From Olsenella sp. Marseille-P4559 (GTDB lineage: Bacteria; Actinomycetota; Coriobacteriia; Coriobacteriales; Atopobiaceae): a DNA stretch of 64,000 bases. The stretch covers positions 302,690-366,689 of the forward strand of contig NZ_LR027575.1 of assembly GCF_900605015.1 (NCBI RefSeq), read 5' to 3'. Each line of letters starts with the position of its first letter. The stretch's first letter is position 1. The notes under the pieces were generated by a model, which did not search any database, was not told where the DNA came from, and worked only from the letters and a program-made list of their open reading frames with translations. Shown here one piece after another: positions 15,466-24,821 of this stretch. The position numbers and the translations under genes are program-made.

Positions 15466-18144
15466 TTGAAGGAGTACCTGCAGGAGTCCGCGCAAGTCGT
15501 CAAGGACGTCGCGTCTGACGACACCTATGGCCTGGCCTCGGAGGAGGCGGCGGCGCGTCTCCAGAAGAACGGCCCCAACAAGCTCAAGGAGGCCGAGAGG
15601 GACCCGCTCTGGAAGCGCTTCTTCTCGCAGATGGCCGACCCGATGATCATCATGCTCATCGTGGCTGCGGTCATTTCGGCCCTCACGAGCCTGGCCCAGG
15701 GCGAGGCGGACTTCGCCGACGTGATCATCATCTGCTTCGTCGTCGTGGTGAACGCCGTCCTTGGCGTCGTGCAGGAGTCCAAGGCCGAGGAGGCCCTGGC
15801 GGCGCTCCAGGAGATGTCTGCCGCCCAGAGTAAGGTCGTGCGTGGGGGCAAGGTTTTCACCGTCCCATCCTCCGAACTCGTCGTTGGCGACCTCGTGGTC
15901 CTTGAGGCCGGCGACTCCGTCCCCGCTGACTGCCGCATCATCGAGAGCGCCTCGATGAAGATCGAGGAGGCCGCCCTCACGGGGGAGTCCGTGCCGGTTA
16001 ACAAGGCTGCCACGGTTCTCGACGTGCTCGAGGAGGGCAAGGACGTCCCTCTCGGCGACCGCAAGAACATGTGCTACATGGGCTCCACCGTAGTCTACGG
16101 CCGTGGCCGCGCCGTCGTGGTGGCAACGGGCATGGACACCGAGATGGGCAAGATCGCCGATGCCCTCACGCGTGCCGAAGACGAGGAGACGCCCCTCCAG
16201 AAGAAGCTCGACGAGCTGTCCAAGATACTGTCGGCCCTCTGCATCATCATCTGCGCCCTGGTCTTCGTTGTCACCTGGCTCAAGCATGGCATGGGCTTCT
16301 TCGACAACATGACGCTCGTCCTCAGCACGTTCATGGTGGCCGTCTCGCTTGCCGTCGCCGCCATCCCCGAGGGCCTTGCGGCCGTCGTGACCATCGTGCT
16401 CTCCATCGGCGTCACCAAGATGAGTCAGCACAACGCCATCATCCGCAAGCTCTCCGCCGTCGAGACGCTCGGCTGCACCCAGGTCATCTGCTCCGACAAG
16501 ACCGGAACCCTCACGCAGAACAAGATGACGGTCGTGCGCCACTTCACCGAGGACCAGGATCGTCTCGTGCGCTGCATGGCCCTCTGCTCCGACGCCAAGT
16601 GGGACGCGGCCCACGAGGACGCCGTGGGCGAGCCCACCGAGGCCGCCCTTGTGGCCGATGCCGCCAAGCTTGGCTTCACCTCGGATGACCTCGACTCTGC
16701 CAACCCGCGCGTGGGGGAGGCGCCCTTCGACTCGGGCCGCAAGATGATGTCTGTGGTCAACAAGGCGCCGGATGGCAACTACATACAGCACACCAAGGGT
16801 GGCCCCGACGTCATTCTCGCCCGCTGCACCATGGTCCACACCGCAAACGGCGACGTTCCCCTCACCGACGAGTGGCGCCAGCGCATCATGGAGGCCAACA
16901 AGGCCATGGCAGACGATGCGCTTCGCGTGATGGCTGCCGCGCGCGTGAACTACGGCAAGACGGCGCCCGCGGACTTCTCGCCCGAGGCGCTTGAGCACGA
17001 CATGACCTTCCTCGGCCTCTGTGGCATGATTGACCCGGTTCGTCCCGAGGTCAAGCAGGCCGTGGCCGAGTCCCACTCCGCCGGCATGCGCGTTGTCATG
17101 ATCACGGGCGACCACATCGATACGGCCGTTGCCATTGCGAAGGAGCTGGGCATCATCGTCGACCGCTCGCAGGCAATTACCGGCTCCGAGCTCGACCGCA
17201 TGTCCGACGAGGAGTTTGCGAAGGGCATCGGCAACTATGGCGTGTATGCCCGCGTCCAGCCCGAGCACAAGACCCGCATCGTCAACACGTGGCGGAAGCT
17301 GGGCAAGGTCGTTGCCATGACCGGCGACGGCGTGAACGACGCCCCGTCCATCAAGCGCGCCGACATCGGCGTGGGCATGGGCATCACCGGCACCGACGTC
17401 ACCAAGAACGTGGCCGACATGGTGCTTGCCGACGACAACTTCGCAACGATCATCAACGCCTGCGAAGAGGGCCGTCGCATCTATGACAACATCAGGAAGT
17501 CGATTGCCTTCCTGCTCTCCTCCAACCTTGCCGAGGTCATCTCGGTCTTCGTGGCGTCGCTCATCGGCTTCACCATCCTCGAGCCGACGCACCTTCTGTG
17601 GCTCAACCTCATCACGGACTGCTTCCCCGCGCTTGCCATGGCAATGGAGGAGGCCGAGCCCGGCATCATGGAGCGCGAGCCTCGCAGTGCCGACGATGGC
17701 ATCTTTGCCAACGGCATGGGGCTTGACTGCCTGGTCCAGGGGACGTTCATCGGCGTCCTCACGCTCACCTCGTACTTCATTGGCCTGAACATCGAGGGTG
17801 TGCCCCTGGCATCCGTGCTGTCTGGTGTCAACAAGGGCCTCGACGGCATGACCATGGCCTTCCTCACGCTCTCGATGGTCGAGATGTTCCATTCGTTCAA
17901 CATGCGCAGCCGTCGTCAGTCCATCTTCAAGCTGCCCACCCAGAACAAGTGGCTGTGGGCTGCGTTCGCAGCCTCGCTCGTCCTCACCTTCGTGGTCATC
18001 GAGACCCCGCTTGCGCAGGCCTTCGACTTCGCCGAGATCAACGCCTACGAGTACGGCATTGCCATGCTGCTTGCGGCCGCTATCATTCCGCTGGTGGAGA
18101 TTTACAAGGCCATCATGCGTGCGGTCGAAAAGAACAAGGCGTAG
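15466..18144 (+). CDS. Cation-translocating P-type ATPase, Ca2+ (PMCA/SERCA) type
   Basis: P2-type membrane pump, probably exporting Ca2+. 892 aa. The start is TTG 15466: AGGAGGAAAGAA lies just before it and the N-terminal cation-ATPase domain (KEYLQESAQVV..YGLASEEAAARL) begins there, with no ATG in reach. Motifs: TGES near residue 172 (dephosphorylation), AIPEGL near 303 (ion-binding helix 4), DKTGTLTQNKMTV near 344 (phosphorylated Asp), TGDGVNDAPS near 618, and a C-terminal set of about four to six membrane helices. It is followed six bases later by rsgA. Confidence 0.94.
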   Translation: MKEYLQESAQVVKDVASDDTYGLASEEAAARLQKNGPNKLKEAERDPLWKRFFSQMADPMIIMLIVAAVISALTSLAQGEADFADVIIICFVVVVNAVLGVVQESKAEEALAALQEMSAAQSKVVRGGKVFTVPSSELVVGDLVVLEAGDSVPADCRIIESASMKIEEAALTGESVPVNKAATVLDVLEEGKDVPLGDRKNMCYMGSTVVYGRGRAVVVATGMDTEMGKIADALTRAEDEETPLQKKLDELSKILSALCIIICALVFVVTWLKHGMGFFDNMTLVLSTFMVAVSLAVAAIPEGLAAVVTIVLSIGVTKMSQHNAIIRKLSAVETLGCTQVICSDKTGTLTQNKMTVVRHFTEDQDRLVRCMALCSDAKWDAAHEDAVGEPTEAALVADAAKLGFTSDDLDSANPRVGEAPFDSGRKMMSVVNKAPDGNYIQHTKGGPDVILARCTMVHTANGDVPLTDEWRQRIMEANKAMADDALRVMAAARVNYGKTAPADFSPEALEHDMTFLGLCGMIDPVRPEVKQAVAESHSAGMRVVMITGDHIDTAVAIAKELGIIVDRSQAITGSELDRMSDEEFAKGIGNYGVYARVQPEHKTRIVNTWRKLGKVVAMTGDGVNDAPSIKRADIGVGMGITGTDVTKNVADMVLADDNFATIINACEEGRRIYDNIRKSIAFLLSSNLAEVISVFVASLIGFTILEPTHLLWLNLITDCFPALAMAMEEAEPGIMEREPRSADDGIFANGMGLDCLVQGTFIGVLTLTSYFIGLNIEGVPLASVLSGVNKGLDGMTMAFLTLSMVEMFHSFNMRSRRQSIFKLPTQNKWLWAAFAASLVLTFVVIETPLAQAFDFAEINAYEYGIAMLLAAAIIPLVEIYKAIMRAVEKNKA

Positions 18145-18150
18145 CTGTCC

Positions 18151-19350
18151 ATGGGGAAGCGCGCGCCAAAGAAGGGCTCCCAGAGGGGTTCTCGCAAGCG
18201 CAGCATCCCGAGAGCCGGCAGGTCCCAGCAGGGCCTGCCGGCCCCCTCTTCCCTTGCGGACCTGCCTGCCTTCTCTGAGCTGTCGGCATCCGAACGGCAG
18301 AAAAGCGCCTTTGGCAAGGCGGCGGCCTCGGCTTCGAGAGCTTTGGGCTGCGATATCGACGAGCTGGCGCTTGGATGTGTGGTGCGCCTGGACCGAGGCT
18401 TTCCCGCCGTGGTGACCGAGGACGCATGCTTCCGCGCGGAGTTCTCGGCGCACCTCACCAAGGGCAAGGACTCGCGCGTTGCTGTGGGGGACTGGGTCCT
18501 GGCGCGCGTGCCAGCCGGACACGATATGGGCCTCATCCTTGAGATTCTTCCGCGCGAGAGCGACATCGCCCGTTGGAGGGGAGGGTCTCGTGGCGAACGG
18601 CAGACGCTTGCCGCAAACGTGGACGTGGTCCTTGTCGTCCAGCAGCTGGGCTCTGCGCCCATCTCATGCGAGAGGGTCGCTCGCTCTGCCGTGATTGCGC
18701 GCGACTGCGGCGCGAGGGTCGCCGTTGTCCTCACGAAGGCCGACCGGGCATCGAGCGACGTGCTGGCAGAAGACGTTGCGGCTGTGCATGACGTTTTGGG
18801 CGAGGGCTGCAGCCTGGTCATGACCTCCTCGGAGGGCGGGATAGGGGCAGAGCGTGCCGAGAAGGACGCGGGGGCTCTCGGCATTGCCTGGGGGCCTTGC
18901 GTCGTGCGCTCGCTCGTGCCTGCGGGAACCGTCGCCATCGTGTTGGGGGAGTCTGGTGCTGGCAAGTCTACGCTGCTCAATGCCCTTCTCGGGCACGACG
19001 TGCTTGCGACCGGTGCCGTACGCGGGTCAGATGACGCGGGACGGCATACAACGGTTGCGCGTCGCATGGTCTCGGTGCCGGGCGGTGGGGTGATCGTGGA
19101 CGAGCCAGGGCTGAGGAGCCTTCCCATCGTGGGCCACGAGCGTGGACTTGCGGCGGTGTTTCCTGAGGTCGCGGATGCTGCGAAGGGTTGCCGCTTCTGC
19201 GACTGCACGCACATGCACGAGCCGGGATGCCGTGTGCGTGGGCTGCTCTCCGCAGGCCAGATTTCGAAGCGTCGCTACGATGCGTATGTGGCGCTTGCCG
19301 CTGAGATGCGCGAGAGCGCTCGTACTCTCGACCCGGATATTGTGCTGTAG
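18151..19350 (+). CDS. rsgA: Small-ribosomal-subunit biogenesis GTPase RsgA
   Basis: Circularly permuted GTPase that assists late 30S subunit maturation. 399 aa, start ATG 18151, 6 bp after the P-type ATPase. Order of motifs: basic Lys/Arg-rich N-terminal tail (residues 1-25), OB-fold region, G4 LTKAD near 193, G1 GESGAGKSTLLN near 265, G3 near 317, then the zinc cluster CRFCDCTHMHEPGC near 348-360. G3 reads DEPG instead of the usual DTPG. The rest of the fold is intact, so the protein is likely functional. Confidence 0.95.
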   Translation: MGKRAPKKGSQRGSRKRSIPRAGRSQQGLPAPSSLADLPAFSELSASERQKSAFGKAAASASRALGCDIDELALGCVVRLDRGFPAVVTEDACFRAEFSAHLTKGKDSRVAVGDWVLARVPAGHDMGLILEILPRESDIARWRGGSRGERQTLAANVDVVLVVQQLGSAPISCERVARSAVIARDCGARVAVVLTKADRASSDVLAEDVAAVHDVLGEGCSLVMTSSEGGIGAERAEKDAGALGIAWGPCVVRSLVPAGTVAIVLGESGAGKSTLLNALLGHDVLATGAVRGSDDAGRHTTVARRMVSVPGGGVIVDEPGLRSLPIVGHERGLAAVFPEVADAAKGCRFCDCTHMHEPGCRVRGLLSAGQISKRRYDAYVALAAEMRESARTLDPDIVL

Positions 19351-19734
19351 CTCGTGTCTTGCTGCAGCTAACGGGTTTTTCAACACTGTTGCGGCAGCGC
19401 TGCGTGACATCAGGGGCACGCGCAGGACACCCCCTTTTGGCAGAGGGTCCTCCTGAGGCTTGCACACAATTCCTTCATACCTTGAAACAGGGGCTGCGGG
19501 CTGCCCGGATGGTCTCCGTAGCCCGTTTGTGTGGCGATGCCGATGCCTTTGCCTGATAACACGAAATCGATTTTGCGCATGGCGTTATTCCCGCAATAAC
19601 AATCATATGTGCCAGCTGGCTGCAAGAAAGGTGTCCGTAACCGGCCGCTCTTTCTTGGAAGGGCAGCAGCCCAGGGTTTTCCCCACGGGACAATTGTCCC
19701 AGCCCATTACGTTGGCGAAGGGAAGGGGGAGCCC
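19351..19734. promoter_or_regulatory. Upstream region of the Tad operon with palindrome 19687-19700
   Basis: This 384-bp gap holds no convincing gene. A perfect 14-bp palindrome GGGACAATTGTCCC (19687-19700) sits 35 bp before the first Tad start codon. A second dyad, GTTATT-N5-AATAAC, lies at 19584-19600. Both are candidate operators for the pilus operon. I looked for a cyclic-di-GMP riboswitch and did not see the conserved core. Confidence 0.5.
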
Positions 19735-20430
19735 ATGTCACGCCGCTTCAAGACCTTGCTCTCTGGCGCGTTTGCCGTGCTTGCCGTCGTGCTGTGCCTT
19801 GCGTACGGGGAGAGCGTGCGGGCCGAGGAGGAGACGCGTCGCCAGGAGGCGCTCACGCGCTACGGCGGCGAGGTGGTGAGCCTCGTGGTGGCAACGAGCG
19901 AGCTCGATGAGGGACAGGTCGTGTCTGCGGGCGACGTGGCCCGGAGGGATTGGGTCTCAGACCTCGTGCCCGAGGGTGCCATCACGAATCTGGATGACGT
20001 CGTGGGCAGGCGGGTCACGGTTGCTGTGGCCTCAGGCGCGCCGCTCACGCAGCTCAACTTTAGGGAGACGGCTGCTGCCGTCGATGTCCCCTCGGGCATG
20101 ATAGCAGTCTCCATTCCCATGGCCGACAAGCTCGGCGTGGGTAAGGGCGTGGTTGCGGGCGACCGTCTCGTTGCCTACCGGATTGTCGAGGGCACCGCCA
20201 CTGTGCTTGCCAGGGAGGTCTCGGTGCTCTCCATCCCCGAGGGCGCAAAGTCGCTCTCATCGGGAACCCAGACCATGACCGTGGCACTTGCGCCTGCAGA
20301 CGTCTCTGCCGTGCTGGCAGCGTCTACCGAGGGAAGCCTGAGGTTTGGCCTGCCCGCGGATGACGTACAGACGGTGGACGTAGGCACGTCCTCCGCTCCT
20401 ACTAAGGTTGACCAGGAGGTGAGCCAGTAG
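19735..20430 (+). CDS. SAF-domain pilus assembly protein, CpaB/RcpC-like
   Basis: First gene of the Tad operon, 231 aa. One N-terminal membrane segment (residues about 7-27, TLLSGAFAVLAVVLCLAYG) is followed by an extracytoplasmic SAF domain (VVVATSELDEGQVVSAGDV..). CpaB/RcpC proteins act in the outer, wall-facing part of the Tad apparatus. Start ATG 19735 with AAGGGGGAG upstream. Its stop overlaps the next GTG start by one base (TAGTG). Family assignment rests on the SAF motif, length and gene order. Confidence 0.82.
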   Translation: MSRRFKTLLSGAFAVLAVVLCLAYGESVRAEEETRRQEALTRYGGEVVSLVVATSELDEGQVVSAGDVARRDWVSDLVPEGAITNLDDVVGRRVTVAVASGAPLTQLNFRETAAAVDVPSGMIAVSIPMADKLGVGKGVVAGDRLVAYRIVEGTATVLAREVSVLSIPEGAKSLSSGTQTMTVALAPADVSAVLAASTEGSLRFGLPADDVQTVDVGTSSAPTKVDQEVSQ

Positions 20431-21692
20431 TGGGACATGCCTGGAGCGTTCTCTGCCCGCCCGAGGAGCGAGCAGAAATGATTGCGGCACTCGAGTCGAT
20501 AGATTCCCAGATGGACTGCGAGTTCGCCAAGGATGCCGAAGAGCTGCGGCAGCGTGTGGCGTCATCCGGGCGAGGCGAGAGGTCTGCTCTTATCGGCCTC
20601 ACCAGAAGCGGGGTCTCCGACGTGAACCTTGCGGCTGCCGTCGTGTCTGACGGAAATGCCGAGAAGGTCGTGCTTGCGCTGAGGTCTCCCTCGGGGTCGC
20701 TTAGGTCTCGTGCCGCCCGTGCTGGTGTCGACCATGTCATCGACCTGGACGACGTTGTCCCATCGTCGTCTGCGGAGAAGGGCGTTGCGTCGGTTCCGGG
20801 GCCTTTGTCGGAATGTGATGGGGGTCGCGTCTCGGTGGCTCCGGGGCCGGCGCCAACGCTCAGCCGGGTGCATGCCCCCATCCTCACGTTCTGCTCAGGG
20901 AGAGGGGGCGTAGGAAAGACGTCGGTCGTGGCCTGCGCCGTAGCGGCGGCTGCCTCGTGGGGCATGCGGGTGGAGGCGGTGGACCTAGACCTCTCCTGCG
21001 GAAACCTCTATGCATCGCTGGGCCTTGCGAGAGGGACGGATATTTCGCGCCTCTCGGTGGATGACCTTGGAGATTCGGAACGACTGGGGAGGCTTGGCTC
21101 CCCCTGCGGCGAGCGCGTTCACGTGTGGGGGCCCTGCGAACGGCCCGAGACGTCGGAGCTTGCCGCGGCAGTTGTGCCGAGGCTGCTGGCTGCCCTTGTA
21201 CGCAACTCTGACCTTGTTCTCGTTGACACGTCGCCCACATTCTCGGATGCGGTGGCGCTAGCCGTGCGCGAGAGCGACCGCGTGGTGCTCGTCCACGACA
21301 GGAGACCGGGCTCTCTGGCATCTCTTGCACGGACGAGTGGCCTGGCAGTGCGCTTGGGGGTTGCACGCACGCGCATCGCTCGACTGGAGAACCGAGTGAA
21401 CGTGCGAGACAGGACAGACCAGGCGTTTGGCCGGGCAGAGGTGGGGCTTGAGGCCGCTCGCGCCTTCAGCGTGCTTGAGGGTGGCGACGAGGTTGCGGAC
21501 TACCTGGGATACGGGGATGCCGCTGGCCTTCTGGAGGTGGGCTCCCCGTTTGCGGAGTCGGTCGCCGCCTGCGTGGCGCAGCTCCTCCAGGAGCTTGGGG
21601 CGCTCCCCGAGGCCGAGGGGGCGCAGCGTGCGGCGGAAGGCCTTGCTCCGCGGCGCAAGAGGTTCTTTGGGAGAAGGAGGGAGGCGGTCTAG
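20430..21692 (+). CDS. CpaE/TadZ-like ParA-family ATPase
   Basis: MinD/ParA-type P-loop ATPase that probably localises the Tad machine to a cell site. 420 aa. An N-terminal receiver-like domain (residues 1-120) is followed by the ATPase with Walker A SGRGGVGKTS near residue 156, EAVDLDLSCGN, and LVDTSPTFSDAV. Start GTG 20430 overlaps the previous stop codon. The C-terminal tail is Arg-rich (RRKRFFGRRR). Stop 21690-21692 abuts the next gene directly. Confidence 0.88.
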   Translation: MGHAWSVLCPPEERAEMIAALESIDSQMDCEFAKDAEELRQRVASSGRGERSALIGLTRSGVSDVNLAAAVVSDGNAEKVVLALRSPSGSLRSRAARAGVDHVIDLDDVVPSSSAEKGVASVPGPLSECDGGRVSVAPGPAPTLSRVHAPILTFCSGRGGVGKTSVVACAVAAAASWGMRVEAVDLDLSCGNLYASLGLARGTDISRLSVDDLGDSERLGRLGSPCGERVHVWGPCERPETSELAAAVVPRLLAALVRNSDLVLVDTSPTFSDAVALAVRESDRVVLVHDRRPGSLASLARTSGLAVRLGVARTRIARLENRVNVRDRTDQAFGRAEVGLEAARAFSVLEGGDEVADYLGYGDAAGLLEVGSPFAESVAACVAQLLQELGALPEAEGAQRAAEGLAPRRKRFFGRRREAV

Positions 21693-23018
21693 GTGTCTGT
21701 ACTCGATATGGTCCGTGAGGAGGAAGCGCGACGTGGGACTGTCGCCCCAGACGTGCGTGACCTTCGCTTCCAGCGGCAGTGCCTCAAGTCTGCCCTGGTT
21801 GAGCGGCTGGGGCTTACCACCATTGCCTCGATGCTCTCCGCGACGGACGTCGCCCAGGCGCGCTCCGCGCTTGCCGTGACCTGCAATGCAATCATCAATA
21901 CTGGTGGCTATGAGGGGCTCTCGCAGGAAGACCTCGCGCACCTGGTGCGCCAAGTGACAGACGAGATATGTGGTCTTGGCCCCATCCAGCCCCTCCTCGA
22001 GGACGAAGGTGTCTCCGAGATAATGATCAATGGCTGCGACGCACTGTTCTACGAGCGCGATGGCGAGGTCTTCTCGGCACCGGCGATCTTCGACTCGCCC
22101 GAGCAGATCATGATCGTGGTCGATCGCATCCTCGCGCCCCTGGGGCGACGCCTTGACCGCAGCAGCCCTATCGTGAATGCACGGCTTGCCAACGGCGACC
22201 GCGTGAATGCGGTGGCGGACTCGGTTGCCATAGGCGGCCCGGTGGTCACTATCAGGCGGTTTTCCAACCGCATCACGTCCTTGGATACGCTGGTTGAACT
22301 CGGGTCGCTTCCTGCGTGGTACGCGCAGCTCCTGCGTTGGGCCGTGAGGACGCGTCGAGGGATTGCTGTGGCAGGTGGCACGGGATCTGGCAAGACCACG
22401 CTTCTCAATGCCCTTTCCTGCGAGATAGACCCGGGCGAGAGGATCGTGACCATCGAGGATTCCGCCGAGCTGCGCTTCGACGCACATCCGGACGTGGTAA
22501 GCCTCGAGGCGAGGGGTGCCTCCATCGAGGGCTCTGGCGAGGTCACCATTCGTGACCTGGTCAAGAACTCCCTGCGTATGCGGCCCGACCGCATTGTGGT
22601 GGGCGAGGTGCGTGGCGAGGAGTGCGTGGACATGCTCGCCGCAATGACCACGGGACACGACGGCTCGATGACCACGCTGCATGCCGGTACTGCCGAGGAG
22701 GCGGTGCTCCGCCTGGTGCTCATGGCGCGCTTTGGGATGGATTTGCCTGCCGACATCATCGAGGAGCAGATCGCCTCGGCGCTCGACCTCATCGTGATGT
22801 CGCGGCGGTCACCAGATGGCATGCGGTTCATCACCTCGACCCACGAGGTTGGGTGGTCGCGCGAGGAGAAGGCCGTCGACCTTGGGGAATGCGTCTCGTT
22901 TGATGTTGCGGAGAGAACTTGGGCGCTCGTTCGCGAGCCAGAGTTCGTAGGGCAAGGGGTGAGCGACGGAATTCTCGACGAAGGTGAGGTGGAACAATGG
23001 AGGTCGTCCTGCCGCTGA
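21693..23018 (+). CDS. cpaF: Tad secretion ATPase CpaF/TadA
   Basis: Hexameric type II/IV secretion-family ATPase that drives pilin assembly. 441 aa, start GTG 21693 immediately after the previous stop. Walker A AGGTGSGKTTLLNAL near residue 228, Asp box-like TIEDSAELR, Walker B RIVVGEVRGEE and the His-box region TGHDGSMTTLHAGT are all present. The N-terminal helical domain (LCGLGPIQPLLED-like: EICGLGPIQPLLEDEGV) is typical of CpaF. Confidence 0.96.
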   Translation: MSVLDMVREEEARRGTVAPDVRDLRFQRQCLKSALVERLGLTTIASMLSATDVAQARSALAVTCNAIINTGGYEGLSQEDLAHLVRQVTDEICGLGPIQPLLEDEGVSEIMINGCDALFYERDGEVFSAPAIFDSPEQIMIVVDRILAPLGRRLDRSSPIVNARLANGDRVNAVADSVAIGGPVVTIRRFSNRITSLDTLVELGSLPAWYAQLLRWAVRTRRGIAVAGGTGSGKTTLLNALSCEIDPGERIVTIEDSAELRFDAHPDVVSLEARGASIEGSGEVTIRDLVKNSLRMRPDRIVVGEVRGEECVDMLAAMTTGHDGSMTTLHAGTAEEAVLRLVLMARFGMDLPADIIEEQIASALDLIVMSRRSPDGMRFITSTHEVGWSREEKAVDLGECVSFDVAERTWALVREPEFVGQGVSDGILDEGEVEQWRSSCR

Positions 23019-23938
23019 TGGCGGCGGTCTGCTCGTTCGTAGCGACGCGCGTGCTTGTTGCGAGCGGGGAAAGGGATGCCAAGACCCTAGTGTCGCGGAT
23101 GCACAGGTCGTTCGAGCGCTGGGCTGCTCGACGTCTTGAGTCTCTTGGGCGAAGCAGGGTGGTAGCGGCCCTTCTCGAGGGTGAAGACTGGAGCGAGGCC
23201 TCTCGTGCCCTTGCCGGGTTGTCTCATGAGGGTCAGCCAACCCTGCGCCGAGAGTCTGCATGTGCCGCACTTCTCGTCGCCGGCATTGGAATCGCGTGCG
23301 TGGGAGGGATCCTCTTCCTGTCCCCAGTCTCGGCACTTGCCCTCGCCGTTTCCGAGCGGGTCGCACTTTCCGTGTGGCGTTCGTCGCTCAGCCGCCGTCG
23401 AGCGCACGAGATTTCCCAGGAGATGCCGGGCGTGTTCCGGACGCTCTCCGTTGCCCTTGGCGCTGGTCAGACCCTTGCCCAGGCCATCGAGTACGTGGGG
23501 TCCCATGGGCATGGGCCGGTTGCGGCAGGCTTTGCGTCTGCGTCGCTTGGCCTTCGTTGTGGCGAGTCCACAGAGGATGTGCTCGAGGCGCTCTCGAACA
23601 AGCTTGAGGCGCCGGGGATGGGACTTCTCACCACCGCGCTTGTGATATCGCATCGAACGGGAAGTCCCCTGCGTGACTTGCTCTCGCGCTCGGCTGCCCT
23701 CGTCGAGCGCCAGGGGGAGTTCGAGCGCGAACTCGAGGTGAAGACGGCCCAGGTGAGGCTCTCTGCACGCATCGTGTGCGGTCTTCCGTTTCTCATGGTG
23801 GCACTGCTCGCCATCATCTCGCCGGACTTCCAACGGGGTCTCGTCTCACCTGTGGGCATGGGCAGCGTCACTCTGGCGGCCTTCCTTGATGCGCTTGCCG
23901 TCTTCGTCATTCGGCGGCTCATGGGGACGGTGCTCTGA
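22997..23938 (+). CDS. tadB: TadB-like inner-membrane platform protein (T2SF family)
   Basis: Type II secretion system F-domain membrane protein, 313 aa, that forms the assembly platform with TadC. Start ATG 22997, overlapping the cpaF 3' end by 22 bp with GAAGGTGAGG upstream. N-terminal helix (VVLPLMAAVCSFVATRVLV), a pair of helices at about residues 90-120, cytoplasmic T2SF core (ISQEMPGVFRTLSVALGAG, then DLLSRSAALVERQGEFE) and C-terminal helices (LPFLMVALLAIISPDF). Overlaps the next ATG by one base. Confidence 0.9.
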   Translation: MEVVLPLMAAVCSFVATRVLVASGERDAKTLVSRMHRSFERWAARRLESLGRSRVVAALLEGEDWSEASRALAGLSHEGQPTLRRESACAALLVAGIGIACVGGILFLSPVSALALAVSERVALSVWRSSLSRRRAHEISQEMPGVFRTLSVALGAGQTLAQAIEYVGSHGHGPVAAGFASASLGLRCGESTEDVLEALSNKLEAPGMGLLTTALVISHRTGSPLRDLLSRSAALVERQGEFERELEVKTAQVRLSARIVCGLPFLMVALLAIISPDFQRGLVSPVGMGSVTLAAFLDALAVFVIRRLMGTVL

Positions 23939-24594
23939 TGGCCGGCTTTGCGTTGGTGGTGGCGAGCGCATCGTGTGCCGTGCTTGCGGGGCTTGTGCCC
24001 ACCCTTGGCGTACGTGGCGGTTCTGTTCGAAACGCGTCGCTTGCGGATGGTATCGACCGATTCCTGACCGACGCGCACGCGTGGCTTCGCGCCATTCCTG
24101 CCGTACGCGTGGCGAGGGAGCGAGACGCGCTTGCACGCAGGAGATCGGCCTGCCTGCACGAGATGCCCGTGCTGATCGATGTCCTTACGCTGGGGCTCTT
24201 TGCGGGTCTCTCGTTTGACGCCTCGCTGTCGCTCTACTGCGACCGCTACCAGACGGAACTGTCGCAGGCATTTTCGGAGGCGATGCTCAGCTGGAGGATG
24301 GGTGTCAGGAGCAGAGAGGAGGTGCTTGAGGACATGGCTCGTGAGCTGGGCGTTGATGCGCTTGCACGATTCGCGACGGTCGTGGGGGAGTCGCTCGCCT
24401 TTGGCTCGCCGCTTGCGGCGGCGCTCGAGGTGCAGGCGAGGGCGATTCGGGACGAGCAGCGTGCGCAGGTGGAGGAGGAGATCGAAAAGACGCCGGTCAA
24501 GATGCTCATCCCCTTGGGCGTCCTTGTCGTTCCGGCGATGCTTCTCGCGATTCTGGGGCCGCTTCTTGCTTCGGCGGCCTCGTTTGGAAGGTAG
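23938..24594 (+). CDS. tadC: TadC-like inner-membrane platform protein
   Basis: Second T2SF-family protein of the Tad platform, 218 aa. Start ATG 23938 overlaps the tadB stop (TGATG). N-terminal membrane segment, then cytoplasmic core with LHEMPVLIDVLTLGLFAGLS and FGSPLAAALEVQARAIRDEQ, and a C-terminal hydrophobic hairpin (MLIPLGVLVVPAMLLAILGPL). It is shorter than many TadC proteins, as is common in Gram-positive Tad loci. Confidence 0.88.
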   Translation: MAGFALVVASASCAVLAGLVPTLGVRGGSVRNASLADGIDRFLTDAHAWLRAIPAVRVARERDALARRRSACLHEMPVLIDVLTLGLFAGLSFDASLSLYCDRYQTELSQAFSEAMLSWRMGVRSREEVLEDMARELGVDALARFATVVGESLAFGSPLAAALEVQARAIRDEQRAQVEEEIEKTPVKMLIPLGVLVVPAMLLAILGPLLASAASFGR

Positions 24595-24623
24595 CCAGTG
24601 AGTCTGGTGGAAGGGAGCGTCAC

Positions 24624-24821
24624 ATGACATGGGCAGGAATCGGTCTACGGGTTCGGAGCGCGGCCGCGGGCGCGCTCCGCGACGAGCGCGGGCAGGGCAC
24701 CACGGAATACGCGATTCTCGTCGGGGTGCTGGTGGTTATCGCCATCGTGGCAATCCTGGCGTTCCGGGAGCGGGTCTCACAGCTGTGGGAGGCCATAGCA
24801 AGCGGCATCAACTCCCTGTGA
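24624..24821 (+). CDS. flp: Flp-type prepilin
   Basis: Short major-pilin-like protein, 65 aa. Start ATG 24624 with GGAAGGGAG upstream. It has a cleavage site with class-III-like signal: a basic leader ending DERGQ, then GTTEYAILVGVLVVIAIVAI, with the Glu at +5 or so and a hydrophobic stem. A prepilin peptidase is expected to cut near Gly-Gln/Gly but none is encoded in this operon. Overlaps the next gene's GTG by four bases (GTGA). Confidence 0.92.
   Translation: MTWAGIGLRVRSAAAGALRDERGQGTTEYAILVGVLVVIAIVAILAFRERVSQLWEAIASGINSL

Noticed and set aside
15391-18522. 1043-aa open frame on the minus strand
   Set aside because: Antisense of the P-type ATPase, which has all its motifs; the frame is His/Gly/Arg/Asp-rich without any family.
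19351-19734. Cyclic-di-GMP riboswitch before the Tad operon
   Set aside because: The conserved core bases of the GEMM-type fold are not found.
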